The notes under the pieces were generated by a model. It searched no databases. It saw only the letters and a program-made list of their open reading frames with translations, and was not told the origin of the DNA. A stretch of 64,000 bases of DNA from JAZDRH01 sp047470865. GTDB taxonomy: Bacteria > Pseudomonadota > Gammaproteobacteria > Pseudomonadales > Pseudomonadaceae. The stretch covers positions 124,001-188,000 of the forward strand of contig NZ_JAZDRH010000001.1 of NCBI RefSeq assembly GCF_047470865.1, in the 5' to 3' direction. Numbering within the stretch: position 1 is the stretch's first letter; every line of letters begins with the position of its first letter. This document shows positions 35,286-44,150 of the stretch, one piece after another. Both the position numbers and the translations under genes were made by a program.

Positions 35286-35942
35286 ATGCAGTTTGGTGGA
35301 ATTGGAATGACCTCTCAGCGCACTCGAGAGCGTTTAATTCAAAGACTTTCTGAGGATGGCATTGCCAATACTCAAGTACTTGAAGTCGTACGTCGTACGC
35401 CTCGCCATGTTTTTGTTGAAGAGGCTTTAGCGCATCGAGCTTATGAAGATACAGCGCTTCCTATAGGCCATAATCAAACCATTTCACAGCCCTATATTGT
35501 TGGACGCATGACAGAGCTTTTGTTAGCAGCGGGTCCATTAGATAAAGTGCTTGAAATTGGTACAGGTAGTGGATATCAAACAGCCATTTTGGCTCAACTT
35601 GTAGAACGTGTATTTTCTGTGGAGCGTATTCAAGCACTGCAAGAACGTGCCAAAGAACGCCTAGCCCGACTAAATCTGCGTAATATTGTATTTCGTTTTG
35701 GCGACGGCTGGGACGGCTGGAACGCTTTAGCTCCTTATAATGGCATTATGGTGACTGCCGCAGCCAGTAGTGTGCCCCAAGCGTTACTTGATCAGCTTGC
35801 GCCTAATGGGCGAATGATTATTCCTGTAGGTACTGAGCGCAATCAGCAGCTATTTTTAATTACGCGGACATCTCAAGGGTTTGATCAGCAACTACTTGAT
35901 CCTGTGCATTTTGTTCCTTTACTTCATGGCACTCAGTATTAA
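35286..35942 (+). CDS. pcm: protein-L-isoaspartate O-methyltransferase
   Basis: From ATG 35286, with TAGGA upstream, the product is 218 residues. ATG 35307 (MTSQRTRERLIQRL), the start used in several Pseudomonas homologues, is also possible. The motifs NQTISQPYIVGRMTELL and VLEIGTGSGYQTAILAQL (SAM binding) and the C-terminal FVPLLHGTQ are typical. It repairs isoaspartyl residues in aged proteins. The next gene starts 4 bases after its stop. Confidence 0.95.
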   Translation: MQFGGIGMTSQRTRERLIQRLSEDGIANTQVLEVVRRTPRHVFVEEALAHRAYEDTALPIGHNQTISQPYIVGRMTELLLAAGPLDKVLEIGTGSGYQTAILAQLVERVFSVERIQALQERAKERLARLNLRNIVFRFGDGWDGWNALAPYNGIMVTAAASSVPQALLDQLAPNGRMIIPVGTERNQQLFLITRTSQGFDQQLLDPVHFVPLLHGTQY

Positions 35943-35946
35943 TCAT

Positions 35947-36870
35947 ATGAAAGAATATTTAATCGTATTTTTAAAAGGTTTAGCCATGGGAATGGCTGAT
36001 ATTGTACCAGGTGTATCAGGTGGTACCATTGCTTTCATTTCAGGTATTTATGAGCGTCTTTTAAATGCCATAGCAAATATTCCTGTTGGTTTTTTATTAC
36101 TCTTAAAAGGGCAGTTCAAAGCGGCTTGGAAAAAAGCAGATGCAACATTCTTGATTGCATTATTAGCCGGCATGCTGCTAAGTATTATTATCTTTGCACG
36201 TTTAATTACATGGTTATTAGAAACCCATCCTATTATAGTCTGGGCCTTTTTCTTTGGCTTAGTTATAGTATCTTGCTATTTAGTAGGAAGGGAAGTTGGT
36301 AAGTGGAATCTGTGGAATATTATTGCTTTTGTTATAGGTGCGGGCTTTGCTTACTGGATCACGGTAGCAGCCAGTATTCAGTGGGGACATGATTATCTAA
36401 GTATCTTTATTGCAGGAGCAATTGCTATCTGTGCAATGATTCTACCGGGTATTTCAGGTAGTTTTATTCTACTGATTATGGGTATTTATGGCTTTATCTT
36501 AACAGCAGTTAAAGAATTAAATATGCCTATATTGTTAATATTTGCGGCTGGCTGTGCCTTTGGTATTATCGCATTTTCGCATGCGTTAAAAGCACTATTA
36601 AGACACTTTCATGACTTTACATTGGCATTATTATTAGGCACGCTCTTTGGCTCATTGAATAAAGTTTGGCCTTGGAAACACGCAACAGAAACCTATATAA
36701 ATAATCAAGGCAAAATAACTGTAGTACATGAACAGAATTTATGGCCTTGGGACTATGCTGAAAAACTAAATTTAGATGCACAGTTGCCTTTGGCTTTATT
36801 GCTGGCAATTTGTGGTATTTTAGCTGTGTTGTCACTTGAGTTTTTGGCAAAACAATTGCGTACAAAGTAA
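35947..36870 (+). CDS. DUF368 membrane protein (PopT-type undecaprenyl-phosphate translocase)
   Basis: The 307-residue product has about eight to nine membrane helices. The repeated signatures ADIVPGVSGGTIAFISGIYE (about residues 19-38) and MILPGISGSFILLIMGIYG (about 167-185) define DUF368. Members (PopT) have been shown to help return undecaprenyl phosphate across the membrane, which supports peptidoglycan and O-antigen synthesis. The start is taken at ATG 35947; upstream in-frame starts lie inside pcm. Its insertion between pcm and nlpD also occurs in relatives. Confidence 0.88.
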   Translation: MKEYLIVFLKGLAMGMADIVPGVSGGTIAFISGIYERLLNAIANIPVGFLLLLKGQFKAAWKKADATFLIALLAGMLLSIIIFARLITWLLETHPIIVWAFFFGLVIVSCYLVGREVGKWNLWNIIAFVIGAGFAYWITVAASIQWGHDYLSIFIAGAIAICAMILPGISGSFILLIMGIYGFILTAVKELNMPILLIFAAGCAFGIIAFSHALKALLRHFHDFTLALLLGTLFGSLNKVWPWKHATETYINNQGKITVVHEQNLWPWDYAEKLNLDAQLPLALLLAICGILAVLSLEFLAKQLRTK

Positions 36871-36885
36871 GTTAAGAGGTGTTTT

Positions 36886-37704
36886 GTGAGTTTATCTACA
36901 GCCCAAAAAAATAGTACCTATTTTGTAACAGCTGTTTTATCTGCCACTCTGTTATTGTCTGCTTGTAATAGCTCACGCACAACAGTGCCTGTAGTAGATA
37001 GAAACCACTCAAGTAGTAAAACACCACCACGCCCTATGGTAACTAAAGGGCAGTATGTCGTTCGGCCTGGGGACACTTTGTACTCAATCGCCTTTCGTTT
37101 TGGTTGGGATTATAAAAACTTAGCTGCTCGTAACGGTATTTATGCGCCTTATACTATAGTCCCAGGACAGGTTATACATTTTTCCAGTGGTAAGGTAACC
37201 ACAGTAGCCACCACTAAACCTACAAACAAAGCGGCTACATCGAGTACTACGACTACAGTACAGCCAAAAAGCTCAGCCACAACAGCCTCAGCACCAGTTG
37301 TGCACTCCTCAGGAAAAGCTGTCACCAATAGCGGTATTCGCTGGCAATGGCCAGCAACAGGACCGTTATTAGCACGATTTTCTACTGCTACTAGCCTAAA
37401 TAAGGGGCTTGATATAGGCGGCCAAATGGGGCAGGCTGTATATGCGACTGCAAACGGGACGGTGGTTTATGCTGGTGGTGGCCTAGTTGGTTACGGCGAA
37501 CTAGTTATTATCAAGCATAATGATACCTATATCAGTGCTTATGGGCATAGCCGCAAATTGCTTGTCAAAGAGGGGCAGCAGGTTAAAGCAGGTCAGCAAA
37601 TTGCTGAAATGGGATCAACAGGTACAACAAGCGTTCGGTTACATTTTGAAATACGAAAACAAGGTAAACCAGTAGACCCACTGCAATATCTCCCTCCATT
37701 ATAG
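36886..37704 (+). CDS. nlpD: NlpD-type LysM/M23 lipoprotein, amidase activator
   Basis: The 272-residue product starts at GTG 36886 after AAGAGG. A lipobox LLSAC sits at about residue 28. A LysM domain (residues about 56-103, YVVRPGDTLYSIAFRFG) is followed by a Thr/Ser-rich linker and an M23 fold (about 165-270). The first zinc-ligand His of active M23 enzymes is replaced (NKGLDIGG), so it is probably catalytically dead and activates an amidase such as AmiC at the septum. It precedes rpoS, as in most gammaproteobacteria, and its coding region often carries an rpoS promoter. Confidence 0.94.
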   Translation: MSLSTAQKNSTYFVTAVLSATLLLSACNSSRTTVPVVDRNHSSSKTPPRPMVTKGQYVVRPGDTLYSIAFRFGWDYKNLAARNGIYAPYTIVPGQVIHFSSGKVTTVATTKPTNKAATSSTTTTVQPKSSATTASAPVVHSSGKAVTNSGIRWQWPATGPLLARFSTATSLNKGLDIGGQMGQAVYATANGTVVYAGGGLVGYGELVIIKHNDTYISAYGHSRKLLVKEGQQVKAGQQIAEMGSTGTTSVRLHFEIRKQGKPVDPLQYLPPL

Positions 37705-37770
37705 ACAGGCAATTCAAGGGTTGTTTAAAACACACCTTAAAGGCTCATAAGTTCTTCAATGAGGAAGAAG

Positions 37771-38685
37771 ATGATGACTGCCAAAGAAGCAAAAACAATA
37801 GCAGCGGCAGCAGCTTTTGATGCTAACGCTGTAACAGACGAAACTAGCAACATCAGTATTATTCAGCTTTACCTTAAAGAAATCTCACGCCTACTGTTAC
37901 TCTCGGTTGAAGAAGAGCGAGAACTGGCAAAACAAGTTCAAGCCGGAGATGCAGCCAGTAGACAGCGCTTTATCGAGCGTAATCTGCGCTTAGTCGTTAG
38001 TATTGCTCGCCCTTATATACGCAGAGGGGCACATTTATTGGACGTTGTAGCCGATGGTAATATTGGCTTGATACGGGCAGTAGAAAAATTTGATCCTGAT
38101 CGTGGTTTTCGTTTTTCCACTTATGCCACTTGGTGGATCAAGCAAGCAATTGATCGCGGGCTATTAGATCAGAAACGAGCTATTCGCATTCCAATTGACT
38201 TGCACAAGTTCGTGAATAAAATTATGCGCGAGTTTCGGCGTTTGTCTCCTGAGTTATCTGAAGCTAGCCGAGAGCTATTGTTAGCACAACAATTTGCTAA
38301 AAATGTTAGTGAAATACGCTATTTACTATCACTATCCGATCACTTGGTTTCGCTAGATGACGATAGTTTTGTACAAGATCAAACAGCTACATTGCATAAT
38401 TTAATTCCTACCGACTCAGGTAAAGAGCCTGCTCATGTTGTGCAAAAAGTTAATCTAACGGATTATGTATTGCGTAACATTCAAAAGCTGACTGATCGTC
38501 AGCAGCTTATTTTAAAACTGCGTTTTGGCTTAGGTGATTTTGAGCCCCATACACTGGAAGCTGTTGGCGAGCGTTTAGGTTTGACACGTGAGCGTGTTCG
38601 CCAAATTCAGCTTGAAGGGCTTAACCAATTGCGTTTAGATTTTTCTCGAGAGGGGTTAAAGTTAACAGACGTATTGGATGAGTAG
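37771..38685 (+). CDS. rpoS: RNA polymerase sigma factor RpoS, short and divergent
   Basis: From ATG 37771 (GAGG six bases upstream) the product is 304 residues. ATG 37759 would add four. Sigma70 regions are readable: 1.2 (IQLYLKEISRLLLLSVEEE), 2 (NLRLVVSIARPYIRRG, then FDPDRGFRFSTYATWWIKQ) and 4.2 (AVGERLGLTRERVRQIQLEG). The gene is identified as rpoS by its place after nlpD. It departs from the family: the acidic N-terminal region is missing, and the usual NQTRTIRLPIH stretch reads DQKRAIRIPID. Region 3 is poorly conserved. The Lys aligned with the extended -10 reading residue seems kept (DLHKFVNKI). Confidence 0.87.
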   Translation: MMTAKEAKTIAAAAAFDANAVTDETSNISIIQLYLKEISRLLLLSVEEERELAKQVQAGDAASRQRFIERNLRLVVSIARPYIRRGAHLLDVVADGNIGLIRAVEKFDPDRGFRFSTYATWWIKQAIDRGLLDQKRAIRIPIDLHKFVNKIMREFRRLSPELSEASRELLLAQQFAKNVSEIRYLLSLSDHLVSLDDDSFVQDQTATLHNLIPTDSGKEPAHVVQKVNLTDYVLRNIQKLTDRQQLILKLRFGLGDFEPHTLEAVGERLGLTRERVRQIQLEGLNQLRLDFSREGLKLTDVLDE

Positions 38686-39658
38686 TATTGAGTTCAGGAG
38701 ATTAGGAGCTAAGTTGGTATTATCTTCTCATGGCAATGCTTGCGTGATTCGGCAAAGTTATTTCTCTAATGTTCAGGAAGAGGTTTTTCTGCTCAATATT
38801 GATTGCCCAGATCCAAGTGTGCAACTGGCGATAACTCGCTTAGCAACGAAATCTCCTGAAACTACCCAGTTAGGCCCCCCTGTAGTGTTGTTGCATGGTA
38901 GTTTTTGCAATAGAAGTTTCTGGTTATCTAAAAATGGACATGGCCTGGCCATGTTTTTAGCGCAGCAAGGGTATGAAGTCTGGTTACCTGAAATGAGAGG
39001 CCATGGCTTTTCGCCTAAAAATCAAACATATGAGCAAAATACGATGAGTGCCTATGTGCGTTTTGATTTGCCTCAAATAGCGCACTTTATTTATCAGCAG
39101 AATCCTCAGTCAGCGCATTGGCTTGGACACTCATTAGGTGGCATCAGCCTTAGCGCATTATTAGCGGAACAACGAGTTCCAGCACATTACTTTTTAACCT
39201 TAACACTGCTAGGAACACAAGTAAGCTATTTTAACCCTTGCTTACGAATTCCTTTTATGTGGCGCATTCTAAAAAAATATTATCTATCCCGCTGGCTGCA
39301 TAATGCAGAAAATAAAGAGCATGAGCCTAAAGCGCTATTAATTGAATTTCTGCGCTGGTTTTCCATAGCGGGAGGCTTTAAAACCAAGGATCTGCATTGG
39401 TGGAAAGCACTAAAAACAGTAACTATTCCTTTGCTTAGTATTGCTGCTGCACAAGATCAAGGTGATCCGCCACATGCTTGTTTTAAGTTATTTAAACAAT
39501 TCTCAAGCACGAAGAAAATATTTATTACGCTGGGAAAAGAACAAGGCTATCTTATTGATTATAACCATACAGATATGCTAATTGGTCGTTCTGCGAAAAA
39601 AGAAGTATGGCCATTATTAGCCCTTTGGATGGCTGAAAATGAGACCAAAAGCGCCTAA
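38678..39658 (+). CDS. alpha/beta hydrolase (esterase/lipase-like)
   Basis: The 326-residue product overlaps rpoS by 8 bases. It has the oxyanion segment VVLLHGSFCNRSFW, LPEMRGHGFS, and the nucleophile elbow WLGHSLGGISL (Gly-His-Ser-Leu-Gly). A late His lies in IDYNHTDMLIG and an Asp in AAAQDQGDPP. No signal peptide is seen, so it is probably cytosolic. Substrate unknown. A comparable esterase gene precedes rraA in P. aeruginosa. Confidence 0.82.
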   Translation: MSSIEFRRLGAKLVLSSHGNACVIRQSYFSNVQEEVFLLNIDCPDPSVQLAITRLATKSPETTQLGPPVVLLHGSFCNRSFWLSKNGHGLAMFLAQQGYEVWLPEMRGHGFSPKNQTYEQNTMSAYVRFDLPQIAHFIYQQNPQSAHWLGHSLGGISLSALLAEQRVPAHYFLTLTLLGTQVSYFNPCLRIPFMWRILKKYYLSRWLHNAENKEHEPKALLIEFLRWFSIAGGFKTKDLHWWKALKTVTIPLLSIAAAQDQGDPPHACFKLFKQFSSTKKIFITLGKEQGYLIDYNHTDMLIGRSAKKEVWPLLALWMAENETKSA

Positions 39659-39690
39659 ACTGCAGTTTTCAACTAACCTAGGACCTAACT

Positions 39691-40167
39691 ATGAAGTATG
39701 TAACTCCCGATTTATGTGATCAGTATCCTGATGTGCAGGTGGTTGAGCCTATGTTTGCTAACTTTGGTGGACGAGACAGCTTTGGTGGCGAAATAGTTAC
39801 TGTAAAATGCCATGAAGATAATTCTGTCGTTAAATCGCAAGTAGCTACTCCTGGCAAAGGAAAAGTACTAGTTGTTGATGGTGGTGGCTCACTACGCCGA
39901 GCGTTATTAGGCGACATGTTAGCTGGCAAAGCAGCAGATAATGGCTGGGAAGGGATAATTATTTATGGCTGTGTCCGTGATGTTGATGTTTTAGCACAGA
40001 CCGATTTAGGTATCCAAGCGCTAGCCAGTCATCCAATGAAAACAGATAAACGTGATATTGGTGATTTAAATGTTGTTGTAACCTTTGCAGGCGTCACATT
40101 TCGCCCAGGCGAATATGTATATGCTGATAATAACGGCATTATTGTGGCACCACATAAATTAATCTAA
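39691..40167 (+). CDS. rraA: ribonuclease E activity regulator RraA
   Basis: The 158-residue product shows the RraA core: MFANFGGRDSFGGEIVTVKC, VLVVDGGGSLRRALLGDMLA and IIYGCVRDVDVL. It binds and inhibits RNase E; related folds act as aldolases, and some annotation names it a methyltransferase in error. It starts the block running through the cmaX-like gene to oprF. Confidence 0.95.
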   Translation: MKYVTPDLCDQYPDVQVVEPMFANFGGRDSFGGEIVTVKCHEDNSVVKSQVATPGKGKVLVVDGGGSLRRALLGDMLAGKAADNGWEGIIIYGCVRDVDVLAQTDLGIQALASHPMKTDKRDIGDLNVVVTFAGVTFRPGEYVYADNNGIIVAPHKLI

Positions 40168-40184
40168 TTGACTATAGAAGCCCA

Positions 40185-41162
40185 ATGAACACACACGCAT
40201 TACTTCATGCTTATGTACTCGATGGCTTGGGTAGTGCGCGTGCGCTGACTTTCGAGGAAATTCCCAATCAGCTCAGTGACAATGAATCACTCTGGCTACA
40301 CTGGGCAATGCATCACGAAGATACTAAAAAATGGCTGTACCAACATTCGCCATTAAACGAGTTTGATTGTGATATTTTGCTTGATGAGAATATGCGCCCT
40401 AGGCTTATTCAACGTAATGAAGAAGAAATTTTAGTCTTTTTGCGCACTATTAATAACCCAGCTTTAAATGCAGATAGTGATTTGTTGCCTTTGCGTTTAT
40501 GCCTTTTGCCTGATTGCTTAATTAGCTTGCGAGACGCCCGTACAGGCTTTGCTGAGCAGCTCATTGAAGCATTCAAAGCCGGTAAAGGGCCGAAAAACGC
40601 CAATGAGTTGCTCTTGTTTTTTGCTAATGCCTCAACAGATAATATTGAAGAAAAAATAAATCAATTAGTTGACTTTGTTGATGAGCAAGAAGAAAAAATA
40701 GACACTGATGCCGGCTTTGTTATTAACCACAAAGAAATGATTGAAGCGCGGCGTGCAGCAGCTAACTTACGTAAAATATTAGCACCTGAACGTGATATGT
40801 TTACGCAACTGGCACAAAAGCAAGATGCTTGGTATAGCTTAGGGTTAATACGGCATTGGAGTGAGCTGAGTAACAACCTAACACGCTTTGTTGAAGAACT
40901 GGAACTATCGCGTGAGCGAGTCGGTTTTATTTTAGAGACAGAACGGCGTCAGCGCGAAGAGCGTACTGGCCGAATCATGTTCTACCTTACAGTGATTACT
41001 GGTTTTTTCTTACCACTTAGTTTCTTTACAGGCCTTTTAGGTATTAATGTTGGCGGTATCCCCTTAGCTGAAAACAGCTATGGTTTTTTTATTGTCTGCG
41101 CTTTGCTATTAGGTGTAATGGTGATTCAGCTGGTATTATTACGTTGGCTGCGTTGGTTGTAA
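40185..41162 (+). CDS. cmaX: CorA/ZntB-family metal transporter (CmaX-like)
   Basis: The 325-residue product has a large cytosolic N-terminal domain and two C-terminal membrane helices (about residues 263-284 and 296-317). The loop between them reads GLLGINVGGIPLAENS. This is the GxN-type motif of ZntB rather than the GMN of Mg-specific CorA, so zinc or another divalent ion coupled to protons is more likely. It leads the cmaX-cfrX-cmpX row upstream of sigX, as in P. aeruginosa. Confidence 0.9.
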   Translation: MNTHALLHAYVLDGLGSARALTFEEIPNQLSDNESLWLHWAMHHEDTKKWLYQHSPLNEFDCDILLDENMRPRLIQRNEEEILVFLRTINNPALNADSDLLPLRLCLLPDCLISLRDARTGFAEQLIEAFKAGKGPKNANELLLFFANASTDNIEEKINQLVDFVDEQEEKIDTDAGFVINHKEMIEARRAAANLRKILAPERDMFTQLAQKQDAWYSLGLIRHWSELSNNLTRFVEELELSRERVGFILETERRQREERTGRIMFYLTVITGFFLPLSFFTGLLGINVGGIPLAENSYGFFIVCALLLGVMVIQLVLLRWLRWL

Positions 41163-41183
41163 CGCTATCTTAAAGGTTTCTAT

Positions 41184-41450
41184 ATGTCACAAGATGATCC
41201 TTTTGAAGCATCACTCAAAGAGATGATGAATGCTCCTTCAAAATCACAGCAAGCTAAATCAGACCCCGTAAAAAAGGTTCTAAAAACAGCTAATCGCCAA
41301 ATCGGAGCGGGGCAATTAGTAGGCTTGCTAGGGCATGCTATTGAAGCCTTTATGATAGCGCTTAGTTGTGGTTCCGCACACCTTAAAACAACCTCACGCC
41401 AGATCGAATCTAGTACAACATCATCAACTGATAAAAATAAGGCTCTGTAA
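41184..41450 (+). CDS. cfrX: small protein CfrX-like
   Basis: The 88-residue product has a polar N-terminus (MSQDDPFEASLKEMMN), a central possible membrane or amphipathic helix (GQLVGLLGHAIEAFMIALSCG) and a Ser/Thr-rich tail. It shares one base with the start of cmpX (TAATG), so the two are translationally coupled. Identification rests mainly on position between the CorA-like gene and cmpX; function is unknown. Confidence 0.75.
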   Translation: MSQDDPFEASLKEMMNAPSKSQQAKSDPVKKVLKTANRQIGAGQLVGLLGHAIEAFMIALSCGSAHLKTTSRQIESSTTSSTDKNKAL

Positions 41451-42274
41451 TGGAACTGGACTCTTGGACTAAAAGCTTAGTGGATATCATGAAAACGGTA
41501 TGGCGTGGTTTTACCGACTTCGCCCCTAATCTGTTTGCCGCTATTATTGTTGTCCTGCTTGGTTTTATTGTGGCAAAACTGTTAGACACATTATTCTCTA
41601 AGTTATTGGCTAAGTTAGGCGTAGATCGCATTATGACGGGTGCAGGATTGACCAAATCCTTGCATCGTATTGGTATTAATGTTCCTGTGAGTACCCTTGT
41701 TGGGAAAATTATTTACTGGTTTGTTTTACTTATTTTTATTGTTGCAGGGGTGCGCTTTTTAGGCTTAGAAAGCGTTTCTGCTATTTTAACATCGCTAGCA
41801 CTTTATATTCCTAAAGTTATTGCAGCAGCTATTGTTTTGTTGGTAGGTATCCTTATTGCTCAATTTGTTAATGGCGTAGTGCGTGGTGCGTCTGAGGGTG
41901 TTGGCATAGAATATGCTGCAGGTATTGGTCGTATTGCTCAAGGGTTAATTATTATTATTAGCATTTCTGTAGCTATAGGCCAACTGGAAATCAAGGCTGA
42001 ACTATTAAACTATGTTGTTGCGATACTACTAGCCACTATAGGTCTTGGTGTGGCCATAGCATTAGGTTTAGGTAGTCATGAGGTGGCTGGGCAAATCATT
42101 GCAGGTATTTATGTTCGTGAGCAATTTCAGGTGGGACAGCGCATCAAGATCGAAGATATAGAAGGTATTTTGGATGAAGTAGGTACTGTTAAAACAACTA
42201 TTTTAACAGATGAAGGTTTATATATTTCATTTGCTAATAAAGATGTGCTCACAGGACGAGTCATAAGCCATTAA
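41450..42274 (+). CDS. cmpX: CmpX, MscS-like channel protein
   Basis: The 274-residue product has several membrane helices (about residues 26-46, 78-98, 112-137, 155-175 and 180-200) with repeated conserved-helix units. It ends in an MscS-type beta domain (HEVAGQIIAGIYVREQFQVG, QRIKIEDIEGILDEVGTVKT). In P. aeruginosa CmpX links membrane state to sigX activity. The gene is directly upstream of sigX. Confidence 0.93.
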   Translation: MELDSWTKSLVDIMKTVWRGFTDFAPNLFAAIIVVLLGFIVAKLLDTLFSKLLAKLGVDRIMTGAGLTKSLHRIGINVPVSTLVGKIIYWFVLLIFIVAGVRFLGLESVSAILTSLALYIPKVIAAAIVLLVGILIAQFVNGVVRGASEGVGIEYAAGIGRIAQGLIIIISISVAIGQLEIKAELLNYVVAILLATIGLGVAIALGLGSHEVAGQIIAGIYVREQFQVGQRIKIEDIEGILDEVGTVKTTILTDEGLYISFANKDVLTGRVISH

Positions 42275-42319
42275 TGGCAAGAACTTTAGAACTCTAGTTT
42301 CACAGAGGCTTGACTCGTT

Positions 42320-42910
42320 TTGACAGACTTATCTCTAACCAATCCGCTGTATAACGCAACGTCTTTGACTGATGAAGAATTGGTTGAGAAGGCGCGTGTA
42401 GAACTATTTAATATCACTACAGCTTATGAAGAGCTTATGCGACGTTATCAGCGCACCTTGTTTAATGTGTGCGCGCGTTATTTAGGTAATGAGCGGGATG
42501 CTGACGATATTTGTCAAGAAATTATGTTGAAAGTATTGTATGGCATTAAAAAATTTGAAGGAAAATCCAAGTTTAAAACTTGGCTGTATAGTATTACTTA
42601 TAATGAGTGCATAACTCAATTTCGTAAAGATAGACGTAAAAGACGTTTATTAGATGCATTAAGTTTGAATCCTCAAGAAGAAGCTTCTGAAGATCAAGCA
42701 CCAGAAATAAAAGATACGGCAGGCTTAGATCGTTGGCTAGTTCACGTTAATCAAATAGATCGTGAGATTTTAGTGTTACGATTTGTAGCAGAGCTTGAAT
42801 TTCAAGAAATAGCGGATATTATGAGCCTTGGTTTAAGCGCTACAAAAATGCGTTATAAACGAGCCATCGACAGATTACGTGAAAATTTTGCGCACAGCAT
42901 TGAAGTTTAA
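42320..42910 (+). CDS. sigX: ECF sigma factor SigX
   Basis: The 196-residue ECF sigma factor starts at TTG 42320. Region 2 (YEELMRRYQRTLFNVCARYL, DADDICQEIMLKV, FKTWLYSITYNECITQF) and region 4 (EFQEIADIMSLGLSATKMRY) are intact. SigX controls oprF, fatty acid synthesis and membrane fluidity genes in Pseudomonas. No anti-sigma gene is adjacent, as usual for SigX. It is followed by oprF after 99 bases. Confidence 0.95.
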   Translation: MTDLSLTNPLYNATSLTDEELVEKARVELFNITTAYEELMRRYQRTLFNVCARYLGNERDADDICQEIMLKVLYGIKKFEGKSKFKTWLYSITYNECITQFRKDRRKRRLLDALSLNPQEEASEDQAPEIKDTAGLDRWLVHVNQIDREILVLRFVAELEFQEIADIMSLGLSATKMRYKRAIDRLRENFAHSIEV

Positions 42911-43009
42911 ACTGATAAAACTACAATGCAGGATGCTTTTAATTGAAAAATCATGTAATATTTAACGAGTGGTAGTATTAATCATATCAATACAATGGGG
43001 ACATTACCT

Positions 43010-44077
43010 ATGAAGCTGAAGAACACCCTTGGTGCGACCATCGCTTCAATTCTCGCGGCGTCTTCCTTAAGTGCTTTCGCACAAGGCCAAGGAGCGGTGG
43101 AGGCTGAAGCTTTTGCTAAACGTTACTTTACTGACAGCTACCGTAACATGTCTGACGGTAATCTGTACGGTGGAAGCTTAAGCTACTTCATCACTGATAA
43201 AGTATCTTTAGGTCTTTCATACGGTGACTACAGCGATCTACGCTCTGATAAGCGTAACACTGAGCACAGTAACGGTGCTGCTAAGCGTCAAAAAGTTAAA
43301 GGTTCTTTAGCTACTTTTGATGCAACTTATCACTTCCGTAATAATGGCGATGCATTACGTCCATACCTATCTGCAGGTGTTGGTCATCAAAGCATCAGCA
43401 ACCTAAAAGGTGAGCGTCATGATTCAAACCGTGACCGCACAACTTTCGCAGTTGTAGGTGCTGGTGTTAAGTGGTACATCACTGAAAATCTATTTACACG
43501 CGCTGGCGTTGAAGGTCTATACGGCCTAGACAACCATCAAAGCGAGTGGCAAGCAGGTTTAGGCGTTGGTGTTAACTTTGGTGGTGCTCCAAAAGCAGCT
43601 AAAGTTGTTGACCCAGTAGCTTGTGTAGATTCTGACTTTGATGGCGTTTGCGACGAAGTAGATCTATGCCCAGATACTCCAGCAGGTACTCCTGTTGATG
43701 CAAATGGTTGCCCAGTTGAAGCAGAAACTGTACGTGTTGAGTTAGACGTTAAGTTTGACTTTGACAAAGACGTAGTTCGTAAAGACAGCTATGCAGACAT
43801 CGAAAACCTAGCTGACTTCATGAAACAGTTCCCACAAACTGCAACTACTGTAGAAGGTCACACTGACTCTACAGGTCCTGCAGCTTACAACCAAAAACTG
43901 TCTGAGCGTCGTGCAAACTCTGTACGTAACGTTCTAGTACAGACTTACGGTGTAGAAGGTGAGCGTGTGAACTCTGTTGGTTACGGCGCAACTCGCCCAA
44001 TCGCTGACAATGCTACACGTGAAGGCCGTGCTCTAAACCGTCGCGTTGAAGCAGAAGTAGAAGCTCAAGTTCAATAA
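43010..44077 (+). CDS. oprF: outer membrane porin OprF (OmpA family)
   Basis: From ATG 43010 (GGGG eight bases upstream) the product is 355 residues beginning MKLKNTLGATIASILAASSL, with a signal peptide cut near AFAQG. An eight-strand barrel domain (about 24-185) is followed by a Cys-containing linker with a thrombospondin-3-like repeat (DSDFDGVCDEVDLCPDTPAG). A C-terminal OmpA peptidoglycan-binding domain (VEGHTDSTGPAAYNQKLSER) follows. It anchors the outer membrane and forms the major non-specific pore. A start 15 bases upstream is less likely. Strong codon bias fits high expression. Confidence 0.97.
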   Translation: MKLKNTLGATIASILAASSLSAFAQGQGAVEAEAFAKRYFTDSYRNMSDGNLYGGSLSYFITDKVSLGLSYGDYSDLRSDKRNTEHSNGAAKRQKVKGSLATFDATYHFRNNGDALRPYLSAGVGHQSISNLKGERHDSNRDRTTFAVVGAGVKWYITENLFTRAGVEGLYGLDNHQSEWQAGLGVGVNFGGAPKAAKVVDPVACVDSDFDGVCDEVDLCPDTPAGTPVDANGCPVEAETVRVELDVKFDFDKDVVRKDSYADIENLADFMKQFPQTATTVEGHTDSTGPAAYNQKLSERRANSVRNVLVQTYGVEGERVNSVGYGATRPIADNATREGRALNRRVEAEVEAQVQ

Positions 44078-44097
44078 TTATTGAATAAGTAGTTTCA

Positions 44098-44128
44098 AAA
44101 AAGCCCCAGTTTTAACTGGGGCTTTTTC
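44098..44128 (+). terminator. intrinsic terminator after oprF
   Basis: AGCCCCAGT pairs with ACTGGGGCT around TTTA, with A-run before and T-run after. The symmetry allows it to serve the convergent DUF934 gene as well. Confidence 0.9.
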
Positions 44129-44150
44129 ATTTTTCCATTGTTAAAGTTAA

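Noticed and set aside
36886..37704. NlpD homologue as an active M23 endopeptidase
   Set aside because: The first zinc-ligand His is replaced, as in other NlpD amidase activators.
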